A DNA stretch of 64,000 nucleotides from Streptomyces aurantiogriseus (lineage in GTDB: Bacteria; Actinomycetota; Actinomycetes; Streptomycetales; Streptomycetaceae): positions 1 through 64,000 of the forward strand of contig NZ_BMSX01000015.1 of the NCBI RefSeq assembly GCF_014649375.1, written 5' to 3'. The notes beneath the pieces were generated by a model. That model ran no database searches. It was not told where the DNA came from and was given only the letters and a program-made list of their open reading frames with translations. Shown here one piece after another: positions 1-9,886 of the stretch (positions are counted from its first letter, which is position 1; each line of letters opens with the position of its first letter). The translations under genes were made by a program, and so were the position numbers.

Positions 1-663
1 GACGGCGAGTCGGTGCGCTTCTCCACCCCGCGCGAGGCCCTGGACCGCGGTATCGCCACCGTCTACCAGGACCTGGCGACCGTCCCGCTGATGCCGGTGT
101 GGCGCAACTTCTTCCTCGGCTCCGAGATGACCAAGGGCCCCTGGCCCATCCGCCGCCTCGACATCGAGAAGATGAAGAAGACCGCGGACGAAGAGCTGCG
201 CAACATGGGCATCATCCTCGACGACCTCGAACAGCCCATCGGCACCCTCTCCGGCGGCCAGCGCCAGTGCGTGGCCATCGCCCGCGCCGTCTACTTCGGC
301 GCCCGCGTCCTCATCCTGGACGAGCCCACCGCCGCCCTCGGCGTCAAGCAGTCCGGTGTCGTGCTGAAGTACATCGCCGCCGCCCGCGACCGCGGCCTCG
401 GCGTCATCTTCATCACCCACAACCCCCACCACGCCTACATGGTCGGCGACCACTTCAGCGTCCTGCGCCTGGGCACCATCGAACTCTCCGCCGACCGCAG
501 CGAGGTCAGCCTGGAAGAGCTCACCAACCACATGGCCGGCGGCGCCGAACTCGCGGCACTGAAGCACGAGCTGGCCCAGGTGCGTGGCGTCGACGTCGAA
601 GAACTCCCCGAGGAGGAGGACCTCAGCGCCCCCGTCGCGGCCACCGCGCCGGAGGGCACGTAG
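1..663 (+). CDS. Sugar ABC transporter ATP-binding protein, 3' part
   Basis: This is the C-terminal 220 residues of an ABC ATPase whose start and Walker A lie before the window; the frame is open from base 1. Visible in order are the Q-loop (TVYQD), the ABC signature LSGGQRQ, Walker B VLILDEPTAAL and the H-loop FITHN. The sequence fits the short single-domain FrcA/RbsA-like ATPases of carbohydrate importers (CUT2 class), which energise uptake of monosaccharides with a separate permease and binding protein, presumably encoded upstream. The acidic, low-complexity C-terminal tail (EELPEEEDLSAPVAA) is family-typical in Streptomyces. The substrate cannot be read from this fragment. Confidence 0.9.
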   Translation, partial: DGESVRFSTPREALDRGIATVYQDLATVPLMPVWRNFFLGSEMTKGPWPIRRLDIEKMKKTADEELRNMGIILDDLEQPIGTLSGGQRQCVAIARAVYFGARVLILDEPTAALGVKQSGVVLKYIAAARDRGLGVIFITHNPHHAYMVGDHFSVLRLGTIELSADRSEVSLEELTNHMAGGAELAALKHELAQVRGVDVEELPEEEDLSAPVAATAPEGT

Positions 664-914
664 ATCGGCTGCCATGGCCGGGACGGCTCGGCCGCCGAGA
701 TCCGATCGATCCCGGCGGGCGCGCACACCGGTCCTGGCGCGGGGACACCCTGTCGTCCGGGCAGGTGACGCGACCGGCGGACCTGGTCGGCCACCGCATC
801 GACCACCTGAACAGCGGTAACGTGGCAGACGTCCCGCGCCGAACAGGGCCGGGACCGTGACCCAGGGCGGTCGACCGGCGAACCACCAGGACGATCACGA
901 GTGAGGCTGCCGCC

Positions 915-2756
915 ATGTCCGACGTACCTCCGTCCCAGGCCCGTTTCGGCACCGACCGCTATCTGCCGATCGCCGAGCACGGCCTGATCGGCGACCTGCG
1001 TACGGTCGCCCTCGTGGGCACCGACGGGACCATCGACTGGTACTGCTGTCCCTCCTTCGACGCGCCGAGCGTGTTCGGCTCCCTGCTGGACGCCGAGCGG
1101 GGCGGGGCGTTCGAGCTGGCCGCGGCGGTGCCGGCGCGGACGAAGCAGTTCTACTTCCCCGACACCAACGTGCTGATCACGCGCTTCCTCACCGAGGAGG
1201 GTGTGGCCGAGATCCAGGACTTCATGCCGGTCGCCGACGAGGCCTCGGCCGCCGAGCAGGCGCGGCACCGGCTGATCCGACGGGTGGTGTGCGTACGCGG
1301 CCGGCTGCCGTTCCGGGCCCGGATCGCACCCCGGTTCGGCTACGGCGCCGATCCGCACACCGTCGGTCGGCTCGACGGCATGGTGCTCTTCGAGTCCGCC
1401 GGCCTCTCCCTCACCCTGACCTCGACGGTGCCCGTGGAGTGCGACGACCAGGGCGTCACGGCCGAGTTCACCCTCGCCCAGGGGCAGAACGCGGTCTTCG
1501 CGCTCGACCGGGTCGGCGCGGCCGTACCGCCCCGCTCCTGTTCGCATGACTCCGCGGAGGAACAGTTCACCGCGACCGTGGCGTACTGGCGGCGCTGGCT
1601 GGCGCAGTCCGGCTACCGCGGCCGGTGGCGGGAGATGGTGCACCGCTCGGCGCTCACCCTGAAACTCCTCACCTATGCCCCGACGGGCGCGATGGTGGCC
1701 GCGCCGACCACCAGCCTGCCCGAACAACTCGGCGGCGAACGCAACTGGGACTACCGCTACCTGTGGGTGCGCGACGCCGCCTTCTGCGTGTACGCCCTGC
1801 TGCGGCTCGGTTTCACCGGTGAGGCCGAGGCGTTCATGGGCTTCCTGATGGCCCGCGTCGACCACAACGGCGGCAACGCCTCCGGCCCTCTGCGGGTGCT
1901 GTACGGCATCGACGGCCGCGCAGAGGTGTCCGAACGCGAACTCCCCCATCTGGAGGGCTACCGGCGCTCCGCCCCGGTCCGGGTCGGCAACGCCGCCGGC
2001 GACCAGCTCCAGCTCGACATCTACGGGGCCCTCATCGACTCCGTCTACCTGTACGACAAGTGGGGCAAGCCCATCTCCAGCGACCAGTGGGACGCGGTGT
2101 GCGGCCTGGTCGACTGGGTGTGCGCGCACTGGGACCAGCCCGACGAGGGCGTGTGGGAGACCCGTGGCGGCCGCAAGAGGTTCCTCTACTCGCGCCTCAT
2201 GTGCTGGGTGGCCATCGAGCGCGGCATGCGTATGGCCCGCCGCCGCGGGCTGCCCGCCGACCTCGTCCGCTGGGGCGCCGCACGCGACACCATCTACCGG
2301 CGGATCATGGACAAGGGCTGGTCGCCGGCCCGGCAGGCGTTCGCCCAGCACGAGGACGACGACGTGCTCGACGCTGCGGTGCTGATGATGCCGCTGACGA
2401 AGTTCGTCGCCCCCACCGACCCCAAGTGGCTGTCCACGCTGGACGCCCTGGGCGAGGACCTGGTCTCCGACTCCCTCGTCTACCGCTACGACCCGCAGGC
2501 CAGCCCCGACGGGCTGCGCGGTGACGAGGGCACGTTCTCCATCTGCTCGTTCTGGTACGTCGAGGCCCTGACCCGCGCCGGCCGCCTGGACGAGGCCCGC
2601 CTTGCCTTCGAGAAGATGCTCACCTACGCCAACCACCTCGGTCTGTACGCGGAGGAGATCAGCCACACCGGCGAACAACAGGGCAACTTCCCCCAGGCCT
2701 TCACCCACCTGTCCCTGATCAGCGCGGCCTACAACCTCGACCGCACCCTGGGCTGA
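915..2756 (+). CDS. Glycoside hydrolase family 15 protein (trehalase/glucoamylase-like)
   Basis: A 613-aa cytoplasmic protein with no signal peptide. It has the N-terminal all-beta domain and C-terminal (alpha/alpha)6 barrel of actinobacterial GH15 enzymes. NWDYRYLWVRDAAF near residue 277 and the C-terminal GNFPQAFTH segment are the conserved active-site blocks. Family members of about 600-670 aa hydrolyse trehalose or alpha-glucans to glucose, and many actinobacterial ones are trehalases. The ATG is preceded by GAGG at 903-906. It stands alone between the ABC ATPase gene and the molybdenum hydroxylase operon, with no obvious sugar operon. Substrate (trehalose or maltooligosaccharide) is not decided by sequence alone. 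Confidence 0.87.
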   Translation: MSDVPPSQARFGTDRYLPIAEHGLIGDLRTVALVGTDGTIDWYCCPSFDAPSVFGSLLDAERGGAFELAAAVPARTKQFYFPDTNVLITRFLTEEGVAEIQDFMPVADEASAAEQARHRLIRRVVCVRGRLPFRARIAPRFGYGADPHTVGRLDGMVLFESAGLSLTLTSTVPVECDDQGVTAEFTLAQGQNAVFALDRVGAAVPPRSCSHDSAEEQFTATVAYWRRWLAQSGYRGRWREMVHRSALTLKLLTYAPTGAMVAAPTTSLPEQLGGERNWDYRYLWVRDAAFCVYALLRLGFTGEAEAFMGFLMARVDHNGGNASGPLRVLYGIDGRAEVSERELPHLEGYRRSAPVRVGNAAGDQLQLDIYGALIDSVYLYDKWGKPISSDQWDAVCGLVDWVCAHWDQPDEGVWETRGGRKRFLYSRLMCWVAIERGMRMARRRGLPADLVRWGAARDTIYRRIMDKGWSPARQAFAQHEDDDVLDAAVLMMPLTKFVAPTDPKWLSTLDALGEDLVSDSLVYRYDPQASPDGLRGDEGTFSICSFWYVEALTRAGRLDEARLAFEKMLTYANHLGLYAEEISHTGEQQGNFPQAFTHLSLISAAYNLDRTLG

Positions 2757-2976
2757 CGTTCCGGGCGATGACGTGCTCCACCAGCTCGGGGCCGGCGTGG
2801 GCCAGCAGCACCTTGCCGCTCCGGAGCTGTGCAGTGGCAGCCGCCCGCCGAGCCTCGCGGAGAGGTGAGCGATGCGGCTGTGGCCGAGTGATCAGCCGGC
2901 GCGAGGACACTTCGTCGTCATCGCGCCGGGTGTGGTGCACTGGGAGGAGGACGGTAGCGAAATCCAAGGACCTGCG

Positions 2977-3861
2977 ATGAAGCCGCCTCCCTTCACGTAC
3001 TGCGATCCCGAATCCGTCGATGAGGCCGTCGGGCTCAAGAGCGAGTACGGCATCGACTCCCTCGTCCTCGCGGGCGGACAGAGCCTTCTCCCCCTGCTCA
3101 ACATGCGGCTCGTCAGGCCGGAGGCACTGATCGACATCAACAGGATCGGTGACCTGCAGAAGATCGAACCCCGGTCCGACATGCTGGAGGTCGGCGCCGG
3201 GGTTCGCCAGTACGAGTTGGAGAACCACCCACAGGTCGGCCGACTGATCCCACTGCTGCCGGAGGCCACCGGCTGCATCGGCCACCTCGAGACCCGCCAC
3301 CGCGGCACGGTCGGCGGCAGCCTGGCGCACGCCGACTCCGCCGCCGAGCTGCCGTGCACGGCGGTGACGCTCGACGCGACGGTGGTCGCGCGAGGGCCGT
3401 CGGGCACCCGCACCATCGAAGCCCAGGACTTCTTCCGGGGTTGGACGACCACGGCCCTGGAGCCCGAGGAGGTCCTCGTCGCCGTCCGCTACCCGGTGCC
3501 GCCGCAGGCCGCGGGCCACGGCTTCGTGGAGGTGGCCCGGCGCGTGGGCGACCTCGCGCTCGCCGGCGCCGCCGCGGTGGTGAACCTCGACGAGGACGGC
3601 CGGTTCACCTCCGTCTCCGTCGGCGTCCTGGGCATCTCCGACACGCCGGTCCGCGCCTGGGCGGTGGAGAGCGCGCTGATCGGTGAGGCCTCGACCGCGG
3701 AGAACATCGCCAGGGCCGCCGAGGAGATCGTGCCCTCGGTGACCTCGGGGGACGACCTGCACGCCACGCGCGCCTACCGCCGGCACCTCGCCCGCCTCGT
3801 GGTGCGGCGCGCGATCACCGCGGCCGTGGCACGCGCCCATGAGAGGAGCGACGGGACGTGA
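2977..3861 (+). CDS. Molybdenum hydroxylase, FAD-binding (medium) subunit, CoxM-like
   Basis: A 294-aa FAD-binding subunit of a xanthine-oxidase-family enzyme, passing electrons from the Fe-S subunit to FAD. LAGGQSLLPLLNMRLV near residue 30 and the second pyrophosphate-binding block GTVGGSLAHADSAAELP near residue 110 are the two FAD motifs. The reading frame is open from 2872, but ATG 2977 gives the family N-terminus (MKPPPFTYCDPESVDEA) and has AAGGA upstream. The stop overlaps the next start by four bases (GTGA), so this is the first gene of a three-gene operon in the order medium-small-large. No molybdenum insertion or cofactor maturation gene is adjacent. Confidence 0.9.
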   Translation: MKPPPFTYCDPESVDEAVGLKSEYGIDSLVLAGGQSLLPLLNMRLVRPEALIDINRIGDLQKIEPRSDMLEVGAGVRQYELENHPQVGRLIPLLPEATGCIGHLETRHRGTVGGSLAHADSAAELPCTAVTLDATVVARGPSGTRTIEAQDFFRGWTTTALEPEEVLVAVRYPVPPQAAGHGFVEVARRVGDLALAGAAAVVNLDEDGRFTSVSVGVLGISDTPVRAWAVESALIGEASTAENIARAAEEIVPSVTSGDDLHATRAYRRHLARLVVRRAITAAVARAHERSDGT

Positions 3862-4388
3862 CGACTCTCAGCGCCGCCCGGTACGGCACCACCCGCCGGA
3901 CCGTGACCGTGCGCGTCAACGGGCGGGACGTGACCCGCGCGGTGTCGACGCGCATCACGCTCGCCGACTTCCTGCGTGACGAACTCGACCTGGTCAGCGT
4001 GCACCTCGGATGCGAGCACGGCGAGTGCGGATGCTGCACGGTCCTCTTCGACGGCCACTCCGTGCGCTCCTGCCTGATGCTGGCCGTCCAGGCGGACGGG
4101 CACGCGGTCGAGACCGTCGAGAGCCTGTCCGTCGATCCGGCGAAGCTGCACCCCATCCAGGAGTGCTTCGCCGAGGAGCAGGGGCTGCAGTGCGGCTTCT
4201 GCACGCCCGCGATGCTGCTGCGGACCAAGGAGATCATCGAGACCGGTCGTGAGCTGACCGATGCCGAGGTGCGCCACGAGATCTCCGGGATCCTGTGCCG
4301 CTGCACCGGCTACCAGAACATCGTCAACGCGGTCCAGTCCGCCGGCGCCAGGCTCCGCGGCCGCGCCGCGGGAGGTCGTGACCCATGA
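3858..4388 (+). CDS. Molybdenum hydroxylase, 2Fe-2S (small) subunit, CoxS-like
   Basis: A 176-aa iron-sulfur subunit. The plant-ferredoxin-type cluster motif GCEHGECGCCTV is followed by a downstream Cys (SCLM). The helical second cluster domain has QCGFCTPAML and LCRCTGYQNIV. Both 2Fe-2S sites look complete, so the subunit should carry electrons from the molybdopterin site to FAD. A GTG start overlaps the medium subunit, and the stop overlaps the large-subunit ATG (ATGA), which suggests translational coupling in a single transcript. Length and motif order match small subunits of CO dehydrogenase, xanthine dehydrogenase and carnitine/aldehyde-type hydroxylases. Confidence 0.93.
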   Translation: MTTLSAARYGTTRRTVTVRVNGRDVTRAVSTRITLADFLRDELDLVSVHLGCEHGECGCCTVLFDGHSVRSCLMLAVQADGHAVETVESLSVDPAKLHPIQECFAEEQGLQCGFCTPAMLLRTKEIIETGRELTDAEVRHEISGILCRCTGYQNIVNAVQSAGARLRGRAAGGRDP

Positions 4389-6790
4389 CCTACACGTACA
4401 TCGGCAAGGACCGCAGACGGGTCGAGGATCCCCGGCTGCTGGTCGGCCGCGGCGGGTACATCGCCGACCTCGGAGTGCCGGGCATGCTGCACGCCGCGAT
4501 CCTGCGCAGCCCCCTGCCGCACGCGTGGATCAGGTCGATCGACGCCACCGAGGCACTGAGGCTGCCGGGAGTCGTCGCCGTGCTCACCGGCGAGGACTGC
4601 AAGGCGAGGATGAACCCCTGCATGAGCTTCGGCCCGGCCACCATCACGCAGTACCCGCTGGCCGTGGACAAGGTCCGCTACGTCGGTGAGGCCGTGGCGG
4701 CTGTCGTCGCGGAGAGCAGATACCTCGCCGAGGACGGGGTGGACCTGCTGAAGGCCGACTACGAGGAGCTTCCGCCGGTCACCGATCCCATGGCGGCCAT
4801 GGAGCCCGGGTCCGCCCTGCTGCACGAGGAGCACGGCAGCAACATCGGCTACGAGCGGACCTTCGAGTTCGGCGACGTGACCGCCGCGTTCGCCGGGGCC
4901 GACCTGATCGTCGAGGACACCCTGCGCTGGGGGCGCTCCGCCGGAATGCCGCTGGAGACCACGGGCGCGGTGGCGCAGCCCGGCTTCAACGGCGTACTGG
5001 AGATCTACTGCAACTCGCTCAACTTCAGCTACTTCGTCTTCCTGATCGCGGCCACCCTGCGCATTCCGTCGAACAAGCTGACCCTGAGGCCGGTCCCGGC
5101 GGGCGGCAGCTTCGGCAGCAAGCTCGCCGCGCACAAGGTGCCCACCCTCGCCGGTTTCCTGGCCCTGCAGACGGGTCGCCCGGTGTCGTACGTCGAGGAC
5201 CGGATCGACCATCTGGAGAACTCGGACCACCACGGGTGCGACCGCATCTACGAAGCGCGCATGGGCTTTCGCGCCGACGGCACGATCGTCGGTCTCGACA
5301 TCGACGTCGTCGACGACTACGGCGCCTACATGCAGTTCGGTGTCGGCCACCACGGGAACGCCTTCTCGCAGGTCGTCGGCCCGTACCGGTTCCGGGACGT
5401 GAGGTACCGCCTGCGGGCCGTGGTCACCGACAAGTGCCAGCAGGGCGCCTACCGCGGCTTCGGCTCCGAGGTGCACAACTGGGTGCTGGAACGGCTGGTC
5501 GACGAGGGGGCGGCCCGGCTCGGGCTCGCCCCGGAGGAGATCCGCCGCCGCAACTTCATCCAGCCCGACCAGTTCCCGTACAAGATCCCCGGCGGCAACC
5601 TCTACGACAGCGGTGACTACCCCGCCGTCCTGGACAAGGCACTGTCGATGATCGACCTGGACAGGTGGCGCGCCGAACAGAGACGGCTGCGCGAGGAGGA
5701 GGGCCGTCACATCGGCATCGGCCTGGCCACGACCCAGGAGCGCAGCGTCTTCAGCGCCACCGAGTTCTGGTTCCTGCTGGAGAAGCCCACCTTCCCCCTC
5801 ACCTCCAGCCCCGAGAGCGCGACGGTGACGATCGACCCCACCGGGCAGTTCCAGCTTCTGCTGCACTGCCAGTCGATGTGGGGCAACAGCCCCGAGACGG
5901 TGGGCGCCACCCTGCTCGCCGAGGAGTTCGGGATCCCGCCGGAGAGCGTCAATGTCCGTTACGCCGACTCCGCCCACGCCCTTCCCGGCACCGGCCCGGG
6001 CGGCAGCCGCTACACCGCCATGGTGGCCGGTGCGATCCGGGGCGCGTCGCGCAAGTTGCGGCAGAAGCTCGTCCACATCGCCGCGCACACCCTCGAAGTG
6101 GCCCCGGAGGACCTCGAACTCGTCGACGCCCGCGTCCAGGTCCGGGCGGCACCGGAGACGGGCCTGACCATCGCCGAGCTGGCGGCCACCGCCTACTTCT
6201 TCGCGCTCGGCCTGCCCGAGGGCATGACCAGCGGACTGGAGGAGTCCTTCACCTACGACCACCCGTACACGACACTTCCGGCCCCGGACGGCTCGGACCT
6301 CGGCGTCTTCTACCCGATCATGGGCCATGCCTGCCACATCGCGGTCCTGGAGGTCGATCCCGACACCGGGATGGTCTCCTTCCTCGACTACGTGGCCGTG
6401 CACGACGCCGGGACGATCGTGAACCCCAAAAGCCTGGGCGGCCATGTCACCGGCGGCGCCACGCAGGGCATCGGGACCACGCTCTACGAGGAGCTGGCCT
6501 ACGACGCGGACGGGCGGTTCAGGTCCTCGACCTTCAGGGACTACCTGATCCCCACCGCGGTCGAGGCCCCGGCGTTCCGCATCGGGCACGTCCAGACGCC
6601 CTCGCCGTTCACCGAGTACGGCATCAAGGGCGGCGGCGAGGGCGGGCGCATGGTGGCTCCGGCTGCCGTGTCGGCGGCCCTCGACGACGCTCTGCGGGAG
6701 TACGGGATGCGGGTCCGGCAGCTGCCGGTCAAGCCCTGGGAGATCGTGGCGACGGTGCAGGCGGGGCGCACCGCGCAGGGGTGGGTCTGA
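4385..6790 (+). CDS. Molybdenum hydroxylase, molybdopterin-binding (large) subunit, CoxL-like
   Basis: An 801-aa catalytic subunit of the xanthine oxidase family. The N-terminal a/b-hammerhead domain begins at residue ~20 (VEDPRLLVGRGGYIADL), and the Mo-cofactor-binding domain follows. The active-site loop reads GAYRGFGSEV near residue 358, and the C-terminal GIKGGGEGGRM carries the conserved catalytic Glu. The loop is neither AYxCSFR of true form I CO dehydrogenase nor AYRGAGR of form II, so CO oxidation is unlikely. A hydroxylase of an aldehyde, purine or N-heterocycle is more plausible. It is the last gene of the operon; only 36 bp separate it from the convergent phosphatase gene. Confidence 0.9.
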   Translation: MTYTYIGKDRRRVEDPRLLVGRGGYIADLGVPGMLHAAILRSPLPHAWIRSIDATEALRLPGVVAVLTGEDCKARMNPCMSFGPATITQYPLAVDKVRYVGEAVAAVVAESRYLAEDGVDLLKADYEELPPVTDPMAAMEPGSALLHEEHGSNIGYERTFEFGDVTAAFAGADLIVEDTLRWGRSAGMPLETTGAVAQPGFNGVLEIYCNSLNFSYFVFLIAATLRIPSNKLTLRPVPAGGSFGSKLAAHKVPTLAGFLALQTGRPVSYVEDRIDHLENSDHHGCDRIYEARMGFRADGTIVGLDIDVVDDYGAYMQFGVGHHGNAFSQVVGPYRFRDVRYRLRAVVTDKCQQGAYRGFGSEVHNWVLERLVDEGAARLGLAPEEIRRRNFIQPDQFPYKIPGGNLYDSGDYPAVLDKALSMIDLDRWRAEQRRLREEEGRHIGIGLATTQERSVFSATEFWFLLEKPTFPLTSSPESATVTIDPTGQFQLLLHCQSMWGNSPETVGATLLAEEFGIPPESVNVRYADSAHALPGTGPGGSRYTAMVAGAIRGASRKLRQKLVHIAAHTLEVAPEDLELVDARVQVRAAPETGLTIAELAATAYFFALGLPEGMTSGLEESFTYDHPYTTLPAPDGSDLGVFYPIMGHACHIAVLEVDPDTGMVSFLDYVAVHDAGTIVNPKSLGGHVTGGATQGIGTTLYEELAYDADGRFRSSTFRDYLIPTAVEAPAFRIGHVQTPSPFTEYGIKGGGEGGRMVAPAAVSAALDDALREYGMRVRQLPVKPWEIVATVQAGRTAQGWV

Positions 6791-6826
6791 CGTCCGCCCA
6801 CCCCACGGCCCATGACTCCGGACGGG

Positions 6827-9706
6827 TCAAGGGGCGAGCGGCAGGTCCTGCTCGGTCCAGATGCATTTGCCCTCGTCGAGATGGCGAGTGCCCCACCGCT
6901 GGGAGAGCGCGGCCACCAGGTGCAGGCCCCGGCCGCCCTCGTCGGTGTACGCGGCGCGCCGGATGCGTGGGCTGGTGAGGCTGCCGTCATAGACCTCACA
7001 GATCAGCGACCGGCTGCGCAGCAGGCGCAGGCGTATCGGGCCGCTGGCATGCCGGATCACGTTGCCGACCAGCTCGCTCACCAGGAGCTCGGTGGTCATG
7101 GCGAGTTCGTCCAGACCCCAGACGGCCAGCTGGCTGCGCACGTACTCCCGGGCCTGGCCCGCTGCCCGCGGGTCGTCCGGAAGGCTGCACGAGGCGACAC
7201 TGTCGGCAGGTGTGCCCCGGGTGTGGGCCACGAGCAGGACCGCGTCGTCCTTGGTCTGCTCACGGTCGGGCAGCAGAGCCGACACGATGACGTCGCACAG
7301 GTCGTCGAGGCGCCGGGTGTCACCGTGCCGGGCGGGGCCCGGGAAGTACGAGGTCCGGGCCACCGCCCAGGCCAGCGTCTGCCTGAGCTGGGCGAGTCCC
7401 TGGTCGATGTCGCGGGTGGCGGATTCCACGAGGCCGTCCGTGCAGAACACGAGAAGGCTCTCCTCCGGCAGGCGCAGCTCGTGCGTCTCGAAGGGAGGTT
7501 CGGCGGCGCCCAGCGGAGGGTCACCGGCCAGCTCCGGGCAGTGGACCGTCCCGTCGGGATGGACGATGGCGGGCGGGAGATGACCGGCCAGGGAGAGCGA
7601 GCAGGTACGGGTGACGGGGTCGAACACGGCGTACGAGCAGGTGGCGTACTTGTCGTCGCCGAGGGCGGAGACGAGTTCGCTGAGGTGGCTGAGGAGCTCG
7701 TCGGGACCGAGTTCGAGGTCGGTGAGGGCGCGGACCGCTGTGCGCAGCTGCCCCATGATGGCGGCTTCGGCGATGCCGTGTCCCATGACGTCGCCGATCA
7801 CGATGGCGACCCGGTCGCCGGAGAGCGGGATCAGGTCGTACCAGTCGCCGCCCACCTCTTCGCCCCTCCCCGCGGGCATGTAGCGGGCGGCTGCGGAGGC
7901 GGCCGGCAGGGAGGGCAGTGTCCTGGGGAGCAGGCCGCGCTGGAGTTCCTGGGCGCGGGTGTGCTCCACGTCGTACAGCCGGGCCCGCTCCAGTGCCTGC
8001 GCGATCAGCCCGCTCAGGGCGATCAGCAGGGTGCGTTCCTCCTCGCTGAAGGCGCGCTGCTGGGAGAAGGAGACGACACAGCAGCCGATGGCGTGCCCGG
8101 AGGCGATGAGCGGAAGGAAGGCCCATGCCTTCTTGGCCGACGTGGCGACGAAGCTCTCGAACTGCGGATAGCGCCGGACGTACTCGGCGGGCGATTCGAT
8201 GAATCCGGGAGTGCGGGTGCGGAACGTCTCGGTGATCGCCATGTGGCTCGTGAGCGGGATCCCTTCGATCTGGCGCAGGAACTGCTCCGTGTATCCGACG
8301 GATCCGACCGCGTGCAGCCGGCCACCCGAGAGCGCGTGGACCACCAGCCCGTCCGCGCCGAAGGGCGGCAGGACATGGTCGGCGACGGCCTTGACCACGT
8401 CGCTCGATGTGACGGCTTCGGACAGCGCCGCGGTCAGCTCGCTCATCCGGGCGGTCCGCTCGCCGGCCGGTCGTCCGGCTTCCCCTTGCCGCTCCTCGGT
8501 GACGTCGGCGAAGTAGATCGTCAGGCCGCCGCCCGGCAAGGGGACCAGCCGGACGTGGTGGACGCGCTGATCGGTCGGCCGGTGGAGATCGAAACTGATC
8601 GGCTTCCGCTCGGCGGACGCCCGTCGGCACTGGGCTTCGAGGCCGGGGGCGCGTCCTGCGGGAATGTCCCAGAGAGTGCGGCCCAGCAGGGTCCAGCCGG
8701 GGCCGAGGAGACGCTCGGCCTCCTTGTTGACGAAGGTGATCCGCCAGTCGTCGGCGACCGTCAGGAATCCGTCGCCCATGTCGCGGAGGGTGGCGACGAC
8801 CGGACCGTACGCGGCGTGTGTGTGCGTCGGGCCCCACAGCGTACCGACCATGCGGGCGGAGGTGCCGTCCTGACCGGGCTCGATGTGGCCGCGGGCCCGC
8901 ACCCACCCGAAGGTGCCGTCGCTGTGGTGCACGCGGAATTCGGTGTCGTACGCCGTCCCGCTGTCGAACGCCGCACGGATGTCGGCCGTGAAGGCCGGCA
9001 CGTCCTCGACGCCCGCGAGGTACCAGCCGAGGTCCGCGCTCTCGTCGAACGCTGTAGGCGACTCACCGGACATGTCGACGAGCGGTTGGGTGAGTGTCAC
9101 TGCCCCCGTCGCGGCGTCGTACTCCCAGTGCCTGATCTCCACCGCGCAGGGCACCTCCCCGCCGGGCACGTCGATCGTGGGCGACCCGCCGGGCGCCGGG
9201 ACGAGGCCCGACGGCGTGCGGGGACGTTGCTCCAGGTGTCCGGCCGCCCACGCCGCCACCGAGCCGAGAAACGACCGCTGGGCGGGATCCGGCTCGTCGG
9301 GCCCTGCCGCGAGCACGGACAGCGCACCGATGCGCCCGCCGGCACCGACCAGCGGCACCGCCGCGGTACCGGAGGCCCCGACCCCCATGCTGTCCTCGGC
9401 CACCCAGACGAAGGCACCGCTGCGCAGGGCGCGTGCCGGGGCCACGTCCTCGTCCTCGTGGAGATCCGCCCATGCCTCGGCGATCTCCGGCGCGAGCCCG
9501 CTGGCCGCCACCAGGCGCAACCGACCGGACCCGGGGTCGCGCCAGTGCACGAAGCCGCCGAGGCCACCCAGGTCGGCGGTCGCCTGCTGAAGTGCCACGC
9601 TCAGGGTCTCGGCGATCGACAGCCCGTGTTGGGCCGCAAGCGGGCCCGGCCGCATCGCCTCCAGCTGCTCGATGCGGCTTCGGGGCCTCGTGTTCCCAGC
9701 CGCCAC
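6827..9706 (-). CDS. GAF/PAS/SpoIIE PP2C phosphatase with HATPase domain
   Basis: A 959-aa signalling protein. Domains in order are GAF (~35-160), PAS (~195-300), PAS (~310-420), GAF (~430-590), SpoIIE-type PP2C phosphatase (~600-820; GGDWYD, GDVMGHG, CTDGLVE, DDAVLL metal-binding blocks) and a C-terminal anti-sigma-factor-like HATPase_c (~830-955; ELLVSELVGNVIRHA, GGRGL). Such proteins dephosphorylate anti-sigma-factor antagonists and so tune SigB-like factors in response to small-molecule or redox cues. I chose GTG 9706 because AGGAG lies five bases upstream. The frame stays open 144 codons further into a ferredoxin remnant, so a longer start at 10138 cannot be excluded. It is convergent with the molybdenum hydroxylase operon. 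Confidence 0.9.
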   Translation of the reverse strand: MAAGNTRPRSRIEQLEAMRPGPLAAQHGLSIAETLSVALQQATADLGGLGGFVHWRDPGSGRLRLVAASGLAPEIAEAWADLHEDEDVAPARALRSGAFVWVAEDSMGVGASGTAAVPLVGAGGRIGALSVLAAGPDEPDPAQRSFLGSVAAWAAGHLEQRPRTPSGLVPAPGGSPTIDVPGGEVPCAVEIRHWEYDAATGAVTLTQPLVDMSGESPTAFDESADLGWYLAGVEDVPAFTADIRAAFDSGTAYDTEFRVHHSDGTFGWVRARGHIEPGQDGTSARMVGTLWGPTHTHAAYGPVVATLRDMGDGFLTVADDWRITFVNKEAERLLGPGWTLLGRTLWDIPAGRAPGLEAQCRRASAERKPISFDLHRPTDQRVHHVRLVPLPGGGLTIYFADVTEERQGEAGRPAGERTARMSELTAALSEAVTSSDVVKAVADHVLPPFGADGLVVHALSGGRLHAVGSVGYTEQFLRQIEGIPLTSHMAITETFRTRTPGFIESPAEYVRRYPQFESFVATSAKKAWAFLPLIASGHAIGCCVVSFSQQRAFSEEERTLLIALSGLIAQALERARLYDVEHTRAQELQRGLLPRTLPSLPAASAAARYMPAGRGEEVGGDWYDLIPLSGDRVAIVIGDVMGHGIAEAAIMGQLRTAVRALTDLELGPDELLSHLSELVSALGDDKYATCSYAVFDPVTRTCSLSLAGHLPPAIVHPDGTVHCPELAGDPPLGAAEPPFETHELRLPEESLLVFCTDGLVESATRDIDQGLAQLRQTLAWAVARTSYFPGPARHGDTRRLDDLCDVIVSALLPDREQTKDDAVLLVAHTRGTPADSVASCSLPDDPRAAGQAREYVRSQLAVWGLDELAMTTELLVSELVGNVIRHASGPIRLRLLRSRSLICEVYDGSLTSPRIRRAAYTDEGGRGLHLVAALSQRWGTRHLDEGKCIWTEQDLPLAP

Positions 9707-9886
9707 CTCGTCTCCTGAAAGGTCGCGTGTCAGGCTCCGGTCGTGCCATGACCCGTCATCGAACACCCGGGACACCCGCGCGGCGCTGCCGTCGTACGCA
9801 TGGGAGATTGTCTTGTTGGCAGTACTGCCACTGTATCCCTGACGTGCCCGGACGCGATCAGAAGCCAGGAGCGACCAGGTGCTCGC

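Noticed and set aside
435..2708. Minus-strand 757-codon open frame across the GH15 gene
   Set aside because: Composition is antisense shadow (V/A/G/R-rich, no motifs), and the plus strand carries clear GH15 motifs. Similar long shadows at 4310-6589, 6812-9718 and 60495-62609 were rejected for the same reason.
2757..2976. Possible minus-strand gene end (LRSGKVLLAHAGPELVEHVI) in the 220-bp gap before the molybdenum operon
   Set aside because: It is short, has no stop/start context or recognised family, and could be chance in GC-rich DNA.
2977..6790. Carbon monoxide dehydrogenase coxMSL
   Set aside because: The active-site loop of the large subunit lacks the form I and form II signatures, and no cox accessory genes are present. 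I kept only the family-level name.
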